Assembly (NCBI GenBank): GCA_937921525.1
Contig: CAKZUM010000156.1
Coordinates: forward strand, 1-5,490
Reading direction: 5' to 3'
Source: an uncultured Saprospiraceae bacterium
Lineage (GTDB): Bacteria > Bacteroidota > Bacteroidia > Chitinophagales > Saprospiraceae
DNA length: 5,490 nucleotides
Below, one piece after another: positions 1 through 5,196 of the stretch (the stretch's first letter is position 1; every line of letters starts with the position of its first letter). Under the pieces are notes generated by a model. That model was given only the letters and a program-made list of their open reading frames with translations, searched no databases and had not been told where the DNA came from. The position numbers and the translations under genes are program-made.

Positions 1-462
1 TTAACAGACCAAGAACGAGATTGGCTTGAAAAAGGTAGAAAAACTGGTAAAAAAGCAACGTTCAGACAACGCTGCCATTATATTCTTTTAAGCGACCAAG
101 GGCAGACGATACAGGAAATCGCCAATATATACCAAGTCGGTCGCCAACCAATAGCTAAGTGGTTTAATAGATACGAAGCAGAGGGAATATCTGGTCTTCA
201 TACAGCTAAAGGAAAAGGCCGCCCAGCGATTATAAAAATAGAGAATGAAACAGAAATTACAAGGATAGAGACTTTAGTAGAAAATAGTTCACAAAATCTA
301 AAACCCGTCCTAGTGGCTATAGAAAAAGAGTTTGGCAAAAAGATGTCTAAGCGTACTTTACAACGCCTACTTAAAAAAAAGGCTGGACTTGGAAGCGATT
401 CCGAAAGGAATGCCCTAAAAAACCAGATCCAGAAGAGTACAAAGAAAAATATGAGATTTTAG
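1..462 (+). CDS. IS630 transposase, N-terminal frame (5'-partial)
   Basis: This is the DNA-binding half of an IS630-family transposase, reading in frame from base 1 to a TAG at 460-462. The visible start (LTDQERDWLEKGRK) is near the usual N-terminus, so only a few codons and the start are missing. A helix-turn-helix region is visible at about residues 21-60 (TIQEIANIYQVGRQPIAKWF), followed by a GKGRPA linker and a second helical segment ending SKRTLQRLLKKK. Beyond codon 127 (base 381) this frame loses family similarity, whereas the -1 frame continues with GWTWKRFRK, which is the expected transposase sequence. The functional product is thus this frame up to about 381 joined to the next one, giving at least 335 residues, close to full length for the family. 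Confidence 0.8.
   Translation, partial: LTDQERDWLEKGRKTGKKATFRQRCHYILLSDQGQTIQEIANIYQVGRQPIAKWFNRYEAEGISGLHTAKGKGRPAIIKIENETEITRIETLVENSSQNLKPVLVAIEKEFGKKMSKRTLQRLLKKKAGLGSDSERNALKNQIQKSTKKNMRF
375..381 (+). promoter_or_regulatory. Candidate -1 frameshift site A_AAA_AAG in IS630 transposase
   Basis: The run of eight A at 373-380 followed by G places the heptamer A_AAA_AAG in the zero frame (AAA 376-378, AAG 379-381). This is a classical strong -1 slippery sequence. A shift here joins the two transposase frames exactly where family similarity switches. A small hairpin follows: ATTCC (398-402), loop GAAA, GGAAT (407-411), extendable by two pairs across a bulged G. Its 13+ nt spacing is longer than usual for a stimulator. 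Slippage by RNA polymerase on the A-run is an alternative mechanism. Confidence 0.6.
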
Positions 463-1007
463 ATACCCTTACTATGTTGTTCTTATTGGGGTATATTGAC
501 TTACGCTATGGTGATGAAACTGCTTTTACTTTACAACCAAATGTACCTTATGGTTGGATTCGTAAAGGAGAACAAAGAGGTATACTTAGCAGAAAAGGTG
601 GTAATCTAAATGTATTTGGATTAATGAATTTACAAGGAGAATTAACCAGCTATCAAACTACTCAATCTGTAAACTCTCAGACACTTATTGATTGGTTAGA
701 TGACTTTGCAGCCGATATCAAAAAGATGACAGTAGTCGTATTGGATAATGCTCCTTGGCATACTTCAAAATCCATAGATGATAAACTTAAACAGTGGGAA
801 GAAAAAGGGCTTTTTATATTTCATTTACCTCCTTATTCTCCTCATTTGAATCTAATAGAAATACTATGGAGAAAAATGAAATTGGAATGGCTCAAACCAG
901 AACACTACCTAAGTAAAGATACATTACATCAAGGGATCAATGATATTTTAGAAAACTACAATAATGGCGAGTTCAAAATTAATTTTAACGTCAAAAAAAA
1001 ATGTTAA
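375..1007 (+). CDS. IS630 transposase, catalytic DDE frame
   Basis: This is the catalytic domain of the same IS630 transposase, in the -1 frame relative to the upstream half. The frame opens after a TAA at 372-374. Its first ATG is at 474, inside the domain, so independent translation would give only a truncated protein. The acidic triad is present. Counted from the ATG at 474, it is D14 in YGDET, D91 in VVLDNAPWH and E129 in PYSPHLNLIEILWRKMK, which is the IS630 signature. The end (GEFKINFN...) is at the usual place, with stop TAA at 1005-1007. All catalytic residues survive, so the element may be active if the frameshift is used. The alternative is a one-base deletion in the A-run that killed it. 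Confidence 0.85.
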   Translation, partial: KKGWTWKRFRKECPKKPDPEEYKEKYEILDTLTMLFLLGYIDLRYGDETAFTLQPNVPYGWIRKGEQRGILSRKGGNLNVFGLMNLQGELTSYQTTQSVNSQTLIDWLDDFAADIKKMTVVVLDNAPWHTSKSIDDKLKQWEEKGLFIFHLPPYSPHLNLIEILWRKMKLEWLKPEHYLSKDTLHQGINDILENYNNGEFKINFNVKKKC

Positions 1008-1050
1008 TTTATTTTTGTCAGACTACTTAGATCCTTCAAATATATTTATT

Positions 1051-1605
1051 TTAGTTCTCCCAATCCCAAGTTACGATTGCCCACTCCTCCTCCGCTACTG
1101 TGTAAATATGAATCACTTCAAATCCTATATGTCGGTGTGCATTCATAGACCGAATATTTCGGGTAGCTACTTCCGTTATAATACAATCAAATGGGCCAGA
1201 CATTTCTTCTTTCATTTGTTGATACAAACCAGAAAACACACCTTGACGGCGACACGTCTTATCGACACAAACCTGTCCCATTACAAAATAATTAGTAGCT
1301 TTTAAAGGTTTATTTTTAAAGTGAAGTGTATCTATTTTCTCAAACATTGGTCTTAATACTGGGATGGCATTACCAAATGTCGGAAGCATGACTAAAGCAT
1401 ATCCTACTACTACGTCATTTTTTTTAGCAATGATATGTGGATATGGCTGATTCATAGCACTTAATAATTCCAGATCATGCTTTACGGTTACAAAGCCCTG
1501 TTCTTTTGCTTCTTCTGTGGAGATATTAGTAGGTAGGTTTTTAGCTTGTAGAGAAAGTATTCCCTTTAATTCGGTTTGGTTAGAAACAGTAGTGAAATGA
1601 ATCAT
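1051..1605 (-). CDS. GNAT-family N-acetyltransferase
   Basis: This is a 184-residue GNAT-fold acetyltransferase, which would transfer acetyl from acetyl-CoA to an amine in the cytoplasm. The substrate cannot be told. Motif A, the pyrophosphate-binding strand-loop-helix, is at about residues 109-130 (GQVCVDKTCRRQGVFSGLY), with R119/R120 and G122. The second small residue of RxxGxG is replaced by F124. Motif B follows as TRNIRSMNAHRHIGFEVI (148-165), the usual N...A...GF pattern. The ATG at 1603-1605 was chosen because MIHFTTVSNQ begins the fold. The open frame continues upstream to 1767, but that part is low-complexity and antisense to the signal peptide of the lectin gene. It is divergent from the lectin gene with 34 bp between starts. 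No Shine-Dalgarno is visible; the upstream bases are A-rich. Confidence 0.85.
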   Translation of the reverse strand: MIHFTTVSNQTELKGILSLQAKNLPTNISTEEAKEQGFVTVKHDLELLSAMNQPYPHIIAKKNDVVVGYALVMLPTFGNAIPVLRPMFEKIDTLHFKNKPLKATNYFVMGQVCVDKTCRRQGVFSGLYQQMKEEMSGPFDCIITEVATRNIRSMNAHRHIGFEVIHIYTVAEEEWAIVTWDWEN

Positions 1606-1639
1606 TATCAGATTTTTTTTTAAAAGTAAATATTTTCTA
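1606..1639. promoter_or_regulatory. Short divergent intergenic region of GNAT and lectin genes
   Basis: Only 34 bp, nearly all A and T with an eight-T run (1612-1620), separate the two divergent start codons. No complete Bacteroidota promoter (TTTG about 19 nt before TAnnTTTG) is seen in it. Each promoter probably overlaps the 5' end of the opposite gene, so transcription of the two genes may interfere. This is an inference from the spacing. Confidence 0.4.
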
Positions 1640-2728
1640 ATGAAATTACCACAACTCTTAATTTTGATTAGTTTTATTTTCTTCCAAGCTATTTCGTCTA
1701 GTAGTGCACAAATTAATGGTTGGGAGTTGATGAAAGAAATTATAAAAATGTCTGCGAATGCTTCCAAGTTATCTGATAACTGTTTTCAATTAACGGAGGA
1801 TCGGCCATGGGCAGGTGGTTCTATTTATTATCCAAATAAAATAGATCTAAATAAGAATTTTAAGGTAGAGATGGATGTATTTCTAGGCTGTAAAGATCAA
1901 GAAGGGGCAGATGGAATTGTATTCGTCTTTAGTCCCAAAATGGCTTTAGGTAGAGAAGGTGGAGGGATCGGTTATGAAGCAGTATCGCCCTCAATAGGAA
2001 TCGAAATAGATACTTGGCACAACCAAGAAAATAATGACCCATATCAAGATCATATGGCTATTTTGCAAAATGGATTAATTAATCATCGAGAGGGATTAAC
2101 AAAAGCTATTTCCTTTAAAAGAAATATAGAAGATTGTGAAGAACATAAAGTAATTATTTCTTGGAATGCCCTAGACAAACGGCTAGAGGTTTTCTTTGAT
2201 GGCCAGTATATGGCTGGAATAAAAAAAGATATAGTACAAGAAATATTTCAAGGAGATGGTGAAGTTTTCTGGGGAGTGACTGCTTCTACGGGAGGGCATT
2301 TTAATCAACAGAAAGTTTGTTTTGATAAGATTAATTTCAGACCTGGATCGGCATTGCTTACTAGTTCTTTTAAAAAAATCGAACTAGACTTATTAGACAA
2401 TAAAACGGTTGCTTTGACTCAAGCTGAATTTAAAAATAAAACATCTATTTTAGAAAATATTTCAACAAGAGAACTAGATGAATTAGCAGCACTTTTGGAA
2501 GAACAACCAAATATGCATCTAGGCATTATGGGGCATGTAGCATCAGAAGGATCTGCCAGCAAACGACTGTCTTCAAAAAGAGCTAAGACAATAGCCGATT
2601 ATTTAATTAAAAAAGGAATTGATAAAAAACGATTGAATGCTACAGGATTTGGTAATCGCTATACTGGAGTAGGGGAGTATCCCAATAAGGAACGAATAGA
2701 GATTTATTTGTATCGGCCTTTGCCGTGA
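1640..2728 (+). CDS. Secreted L-type lectin-OmpA fusion protein
   Basis: This is a 362-residue exported protein. A Sec signal peptide covers residues 1-23 (hydrophobic LLILISFIFFQAI, then SSSSA before Q24). There is no lipobox cysteine, so it is not a lipoprotein. Residues about 25-235 form an L-type (legume-like) lectin domain: GADGIVFVF (89-97), then E122, D124, D133 and D137-H138 in the pattern of the metal-binding loop, and a closing FWGVTASTGG strand (210-219). It has four cysteines (48, 84, 166, 227). Residues about 245-358 are an OmpA-C-like domain: GHVASEGS (298-305), LSSKRAKTIADYLIKKGI (310-327) and ATGFG (334-338). The peptidoglycan-contacting Asp of GHTD is Ala301, while the Arg (R314) is kept. 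Inferred role: envelope-anchored glycan binding. The stop TGA is followed 8 bp later by the IS3 element. Confidence 0.85.
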   Translation: MKLPQLLILISFIFFQAISSSSAQINGWELMKEIIKMSANASKLSDNCFQLTEDRPWAGGSIYYPNKIDLNKNFKVEMDVFLGCKDQEGADGIVFVFSPKMALGREGGGIGYEAVSPSIGIEIDTWHNQENNDPYQDHMAILQNGLINHREGLTKAISFKRNIEDCEEHKVIISWNALDKRLEVFFDGQYMAGIKKDIVQEIFQGDGEVFWGVTASTGGHFNQQKVCFDKINFRPGSALLTSSFKKIELDLLDNKTVALTQAEFKNKTSILENISTRELDELAALLEEQPNMHLGIMGHVASEGSASKRLSSKRAKTIADYLIKKGIDKKRLNATGFGNRYTGVGEYPNKERIEIYLYRPLP

Positions 2729-2733
2729 TGTGG

Positions 2734-2736
2734 TGA
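2734..2736. repeat. Target-site duplication TGA, left copy
   Basis: TGA directly precedes the IS3 terminal repeat beginning at 2737. An identical TGA (4285-4287) directly follows the other end. A 3-bp duplication is normal for the IS3 family. It was found after placing the ends by inverted-repeat alignment. Confidence 0.6.
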
Positions 2737-2756
2737 CGCCCGAAAAAAGTTGACAA
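2737..2756 (+). repeat. IS3 terminal inverted repeat, orfB side
   Basis: This 20-bp repeat matches the reverse complement of 4265-4284 at 16 of 20 positions, including GCCC, AAAA and an unbroken GTTGACAA. The first base is C where the partner has the canonical T, a possible sign of decay of this tip. Confidence 0.8.
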
Positions 2757-2786
2757 AAAAAGAGTTAAAAATGATGATTGCAAGAG

Positions 2787-2831
2787 TCAAAAAGCCCACC
2801 CGCAATCTTTTTCTTTTCAAAAAGCCCGCCC
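2787..2831 (+). repeat. Direct repeat TCAAAAAGCCCRCCC inside IS3 tail
   Basis: Two copies of a 15-mer, differing at one base, occur at 2787-2801 and 2817-2831, 30 bp apart. The second copy is the left arm of the 20-bp hairpin. The first could pair with the same right arm, giving two alternative stem-loops. Confidence 0.6.
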
Positions 2832-2862
2832 ACATAAATGAGGGGCTTTTTGAAAAGAAAAA
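2808..2862. terminator. Strong hairpin, probable bidirectional terminator in IS3
   Basis: There is a perfect 20-bp stem, 2808-2827 paired with 2843-2862, around a 15-nt loop. The inner part, AAAAAGCCC...GGGCTTTTT, is the classical shape of a factor-independent terminator that works on both strands: a GC stem flanked by A on one side and T on the other. It sits between the lectin gene (+, ending 2728) and orfB (-, ending 2922), so it could end transcripts from both. It lies inside the mobile element, so the element brought it. Confidence 0.65.
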
Positions 2863-2877
2863 AATTATATAGCCACC

Positions 2878-2901
2878 CCCTATTAGTTAATAAACTAAGG
2901 G
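2878..2901. repeat. Small inverted repeat after orfB stop
   Basis: TTAGTT (2883-2888) and AACTAA (2893-2898) pair around AATA. CCC and GGG extend the stem across a two-base bulge. It lies 21 bp beyond the orfB stop and has no T-tract, so it is a weaker terminator candidate or a 3'-end-stabilising hairpin. Confidence 0.35.
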
Positions 2902-2921
2902 TTCTGTCCCTAGAAATATAA

Positions 2922-3806
2922 TTATTTGTCAATAACTTTTATTTTTAGTTTAGTTCTTTGAAAAGGCTTTAAATTTTGAATATGTTGCTCATACTCAACA
3001 GGGGTAAATCGTTCTATCCCTGTATGTACTTTATAGTGATTATAACAATACTTGATAAATTTTTCCTGTTTTTTGAGTTGAGTAAAAGAGTTTATATTGA
3101 ACTCCAACAGAATATGGTTTTTCAAGGTATCATTAAAAGATTCCGCATGCGGATTTTCATAGCAATTTTCTGCCATACTAGATTTAATATTGGCCGAACC
3201 CAGTAACTTTAAAAAGGGTTTATAAATATATTGTTTGCCGCCATCCGAATGAAAGATCGTATGCTTAAGAGTAGATTTGGTTCTGATTTTAAAAGCTTGT
3301 TTTAATACGGCTACAGAAGTATCAATAGCTCTCATGGTTTTAGAAAAATTTAACCCTAAAAGCATTCTGCTATACAGATCAATTAGTGATGTAGCATACC
3401 CAACAAGTTTACCATTATTATCAAAGATATAACAAATATCACTTACCCAAATAAGATTGATGTCTTTAATAATAATTCCCTCAATAAGATTAGGGAAAAC
3501 ATAATCTCCTCTAATCGTTGTTTTGGGTCTGAAACGGGCAGATACGATACGTAAACCACTAGCTAAACACAGCTCTTCAAAGGCATGTTTACCCCAGCCA
3601 ATAAGTCTTGGATTCAATTGTTTATTTTTTCTGATGAAAGCATAAACTTCTCTAGCACTTGAACCTGGTAAATAGCTTCTACGCACGTAACGAGCCAATT
3701 CAAGGACTAATTTATCTGGGGTGCGTTCCGTCTGTCTATCCGTAGGAATTAACCATTTATAAAAGGCTTGTCTTGTTAGATCTGCTGCTTGATATAATTG
3801 TTCCAT
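2922..3806 (-). CDS. IS3 transposase OrfB, catalytic integrase-core domain
   Basis: This is the DDE recombinase part of the IS3 transposase, 294 residues counted from the ATG at 3806. It has an HTH-like N-terminal segment (LTRQAFYKW, 10-18), a linker domain and an rve integrase core with D123 (LIWVSDICYIF), D188 (TIFHSDGGKQY) and E222 with K229 (NPHAESFNDTLK). The 33-residue D-E spacing is two shorter than in classic IS3 but fits the ENPxAES type that I associate with Bacteroidota elements. The frame is open upstream to about 3887 without another ATG. It is therefore most likely made as an OrfAB fusion of about 433 residues by -1 frameshift. The ATG at 3806, 2 bp past the orfA stop, may allow some separate OrfB. 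The gene is intact. Confidence 0.9.
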   Translation of the reverse strand: MEQLYQAADLTRQAFYKWLIPTDRQTERTPDKLVLELARYVRRSYLPGSSAREVYAFIRKNKQLNPRLIGWGKHAFEELCLASGLRIVSARFRPKTTIRGDYVFPNLIEGIIIKDINLIWVSDICYIFDNNGKLVGYATSLIDLYSRMLLGLNFSKTMRAIDTSVAVLKQAFKIRTKSTLKHTIFHSDGGKQYIYKPFLKLLGSANIKSSMAENCYENPHAESFNDTLKNHILLEFNINSFTQLKKQEKFIKYCYNHYKVHTGIERFTPVEYEQHIQNLKPFQRTKLKIKVIDK

Positions 3807-3808
3807 TC

Positions 3809-4222
3809 CTACTTCTTTTGCTTGCTTTTTGTAGTAATAGGCAAGTGCTTGTTTTCGAAATTTTTTTTTAAATCCATCTCGAAATGTTCACTAGCTAATT
3901 CAACAATTTTATGAAGCAATATATTTTCTGCTTGCGAACGACCTAGAGTTTCATAGACTTCAGATAGTTCCTTTTTTAAAGCCTTATTCTTTTCACTATC
4001 ACTTTCATGTTCTACCCTTACTTTTAAGGTAGCTACATACTTTTTTGAATACTTTCTTAGCCATGTATAAATCGAGCTCTGACTTACTTGATATTTGCGG
4101 CTAGCTTCAGCTTTACTTAGTCCTTCATCTATCTCTAATACGATCGCTTTTCTGGCAGTTTCAGAGAAATAGCGATGTTTGCTTCTTGAGCTTGTAAGAT
4201 TTGATTTTGTAGTCTTTTTCAT
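3809..4222 (-). CDS. IS3 transposase OrfA, helix-turn-helix protein
   Basis: This 137-residue protein recognises the IS ends and can inhibit transposition when made alone. Residues about 15-60 form an HTH_Tnp_1-type helix-turn-helix (RKAIVLEIDEGLSKAEASRK, then SQSSIYTWLRKY). Residues about 75-110 are a charged heptad-rich helix (LKKELSEVYETLGR, then ENILLHKIVEL), the leucine zipper used for OrfA/OrfAB multimerisation. The ATG at 4222 is preferred over an in-frame TTG at 4261, because the latter would put part of the start region inside the palindrome and adds no conserved sequence. The last 17 residues (NFENKHLPITTKSKQKK) lie after the slippery A-run and are absent from the fusion. Confidence 0.85.
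   Translation of the reverse strand: MKKTTKSNLTSSRSKHRYFSETARKAIVLEIDEGLSKAEASRKYQVSQSSIYTWLRKYSKKYVATLKVRVEHESDSEKNKALKKELSEVYETLGRSQAENILLHKIVELASEHFEMDLKKNFENKHLPITTKSKQKK
3861..3869 (-). promoter_or_regulatory. A9 frameshift site joining orfA and orfB
   Basis: On the - strand nine consecutive A follow TT. In the orfA frame they read TTA AAA AAA AAT, giving the slippery heptamer A_AAA_AAA at 3869-3863. A -1 shift continues as K F R K Q A L A Y Y Y and runs into the OrfB start region. This yields a 120 + 313 residue OrfAB protein. The IS3 family is known to make OrfAB this way. Polymerase slippage on A9 is an alternative. Confidence 0.75.
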
Positions 4223-4239
4223 AAGCAAAAATAGTTTTA

Positions 4240-4263
4240 ATTTGAGTTTATATAAACTCAAAT
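4240..4263. promoter_or_regulatory. 24-bp perfect palindrome upstream of orfA
   Basis: The half-site ATTTGAGTTTAT is followed immediately by its exact reverse complement. It lies between the orfA-side terminal repeat (4265-4284) and the orfA ATG (4222). It could be an OrfA operator or, in an RNA entering from outside, a hairpin that blocks translation of read-through transcripts. A TATTTTTG sequence on the - strand (4232-4225) fits the Bacteroidota -7 element TAnnTTTG, but it is so close to the ATG that it would give a nearly leaderless RNA. Confidence 0.6.
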
Positions 4264-4264
4264 C

Positions 4265-4284
4265 TTGTCAACCATTTTTGGGCA
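4265..4284 (-). repeat. IS3 terminal inverted repeat, orfA side
   Basis: Read inward on the - strand this is TGCCCAAAAATGGTTGACAA. It has the canonical 5'-TG tip and pairs with 2737-2756 (16 of 20). The TTGACA inside may serve as a -35-like element for orfA, although no well-placed -10 follows. Confidence 0.8.
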
Positions 4285-4287
4285 TGA
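4285..4287. repeat. Target-site duplication TGA, right copy
   Basis: It is identical to 2734-2736. Removing the IS and one copy restores TGATTAAATCA, a perfect 11-nt odd palindrome, as the target site. The rest of the gap to nth (4288-4343) is AT-rich, with a short GCCTATTAGGC inverted repeat and no gene. Confidence 0.6.
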
Positions 4288-4343
4288 TTAAATCATAGTT
4301 CATACATCATAAATCATATATCTGCCTATTAGGCGAATTCACC

Positions 4344-5009
4344 CTACGGGGTCATTTTTTCATTTTTTAAATACGCCTTCCGACCATAAATACCACAAAT
4401 AGGACACGCTATAGGATTATGTCCTCTAGCAGGGCAATATTCTCTACCAAAGAAAATTATTTGTAAGTGTAATTTATTCCATATCGCCTCAGGAAATAGG
4501 TACTTCAAATCTTTTTCCGTCTTTTCTACATTCTTTCCTGTACTTAAGCCCCAACGCCACGCCAACCTATGAATATGCGTATCAACAGGAAATGCAGGGA
4601 CACCAAATGCTTGGGACATGACTACAGATGCTGTCTTATGTCCTACCCCCGGCAATGCTTCTAAAGCTTCAAAACTGGCAGGGACCTGCCCTTGATGTTC
4701 ATTGATTAAGATATGTGATAAATCATATATCGCTTGTGATTTTCTAGGAGACAATCCGCATGGTCTGATGATTCCTTTAATTGTCTCTACCTCTAATTGA
4801 ATCATATCGTGTGGTGTGTCTGCTTTTTCAAATAAAAAAGGAGTGACTTTGTTAACTCTTATATCCGTGCACTGAGCGGATAATAATACAGCAATTAATA
4901 GCGTGTAAGGATCTTTATGATCTAGCGGGATAGGTGTGGTGGGATACAATTTCTCTAAGATCTCTGTTATAGCAATCGCTTTTTCTTTTCTGGTATATTT
5001 GGTACTCAT
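4344..5009 (-). CDS. nth: Endonuclease III (DNA glycosylase/AP lyase)
   Basis: This bifunctional base-excision-repair enzyme removes oxidised pyrimidines and cleaves the abasic site. At 221 residues it is close to the 211 of E. coli Nth. It has the LLSAQCTD motif (42-49, Q46 at the usual place), the helix-hairpin-helix LPGVGHKTASVV (119-130) with catalytic lysine K125, and the catalytic aspartate D143 in VDTHIHRL. The C-terminal iron-sulfur motif is aberrant: C192, C202 and C205 are present with spacing C-X9-C-X2-C, and K211 stands where the fourth Cys is expected. The FGREYCPARGH lead-in suggests a subfamily feature rather than damage, but the cluster may be lost. The start at 5009 is the only sensible ATG. 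Two large hairpin repeats begin about 33 bp upstream, so its promoter lies in or beyond them. Confidence 0.92.
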   Translation of the reverse strand: MSTKYTRKEKAIAITEILEKLYPTTPIPLDHKDPYTLLIAVLLSAQCTDIRVNKVTPFLFEKADTPHDMIQLEVETIKGIIRPCGLSPRKSQAIYDLSHILINEHQGQVPASFEALEALPGVGHKTASVVMSQAFGVPAFPVDTHIHRLAWRWGLSTGKNVEKTEKDLKYLFPEAIWNKLHLQIIFFGREYCPARGHNPIACPICGIYGRKAYLKNEKMTP

Positions 5010-5041
5010 AGGTAATGGCTCTTTATTTTCTTTCAGATTAT

Positions 5042-5158
5042 TTAGAACAGAGAATAGAGAGTAGAGAGTAGAGACTGTTTTCGTTTAAAAATCAAGGAAA
5101 ATTCATTGACTTTTAAACAGGATTCATCTCTATTCTCGCTTCTCTGCTCTACACTCTA
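5042..5158. repeat. Heptamer-hairpin unit 1
   Basis: This large imperfect inverted repeat is without gaps. The left arm has four heptamers (AACAGAG, AATAGAG, AGTAGAG, AGTAGAG; 5046-5073). The right arm has four, read on the other strand as AATAGAG, AAGCGAG, AGCAGAG and a diverged AGTGTAG (5128-5155). The inner stem is 13 bp with one mismatch (5083-5095 with 5106-5118), closing a 10-nt loop. No ORF crosses it. Any RNA from it would fold into a rod of about 110 nt. Confidence 0.75.
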
Positions 5159-5160
5159 CA

Positions 5161-5196
5161 TAGTGTATGGTTAGTAAACAGATTATCTATACACTA
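5161..5196. repeat. Linker inverted repeat between hairpin units
   Basis: TAGTGTAT (5161-5168) pairs exactly with ATACACTA (5189-5196). The second arm overlaps the first bases of the 17-bp terminal repeat of unit 2. The right edge of unit 1 and that of unit 2 both therefore carry TAGTGT, hinting that unit 1 once had the same terminal repeat. Confidence 0.5.

Larger units (their letters stand above)
1..1030 (+). mobile_element. IS630-family insertion sequence, left end outside window
   Basis: The first kilobase is the transposase gene of an IS630 (Tc1/mariner-like) element plus a short 3' tail. The left terminal repeat and the start codon lie before base 1. The right boundary is not proven. 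It must fall between the transposase stop (1007) and the stop of the acetyltransferase gene (1051), because the latter is intact. IS630 elements insert at TA, and TA dinucleotides at 1024-1025 and 1028-1029 are candidate target copies. The right end near 1030 is therefore an estimate; the missing left end would settle it. Confidence 0.75.
2737..4284 (-). mobile_element. Complete IS3-family insertion sequence, 1548 bp
   Basis: This is a complete IS3-family element with its genes on the - strand. Read inward, the orfB-side end is CGCCCGAAAAAAGTTGACAA (2737-2756) and the orfA-side end is TGCCCAAAAATGGTTGACAA (4265-4284). They match at 16 of 20 positions without gaps, and a GAGTT block a few bases further in is shared too. 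The ends are flanked by TGA on both sides. The orfA tip has the usual 5'-TG, whereas the orfB tip starts CG. It lies between the convergent lectin gene and nth and disrupts neither. An unusually long non-coding stretch (2757-2921) between the orfB stop and its end contains a strong hairpin. Confidence 0.85.

Noticed and set aside
1..1007. IS630 transposase as a simple pseudogene
   Set aside because: The break falls on a perfectly phased A_AAA_AAG site and all catalytic residues are intact, so a frameshifted functional gene is at least as likely. The call is left open.
964..1305. Open frame on + strand, 113 residues
   Set aside because: It overlaps the transposase end and runs antisense to the acetyltransferase. 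It has no recognisable domain and is a shadow frame.
1640..1710. Lipoprotein signal for the lectin protein
   Set aside because: There is no cysteine at the cleavage region. The segment ends SSSSA-Q, a type I signal.
1606..1767. 54-residue N-terminal extension of the acetyltransferase
   Set aside because: It is antisense to the lectin signal peptide and has no GNAT similarity. The fold begins at the ATG at 1605.
2976..3206. Open frame on + strand, 76 residues
   Set aside because: It is entirely antisense to OrfB, whose catalytic motifs show the true strand.
4223..4261. TTG start for OrfA with 13 extra residues
   Set aside because: It lies in the palindrome and terminal region, and a good ATG exists at 4222.
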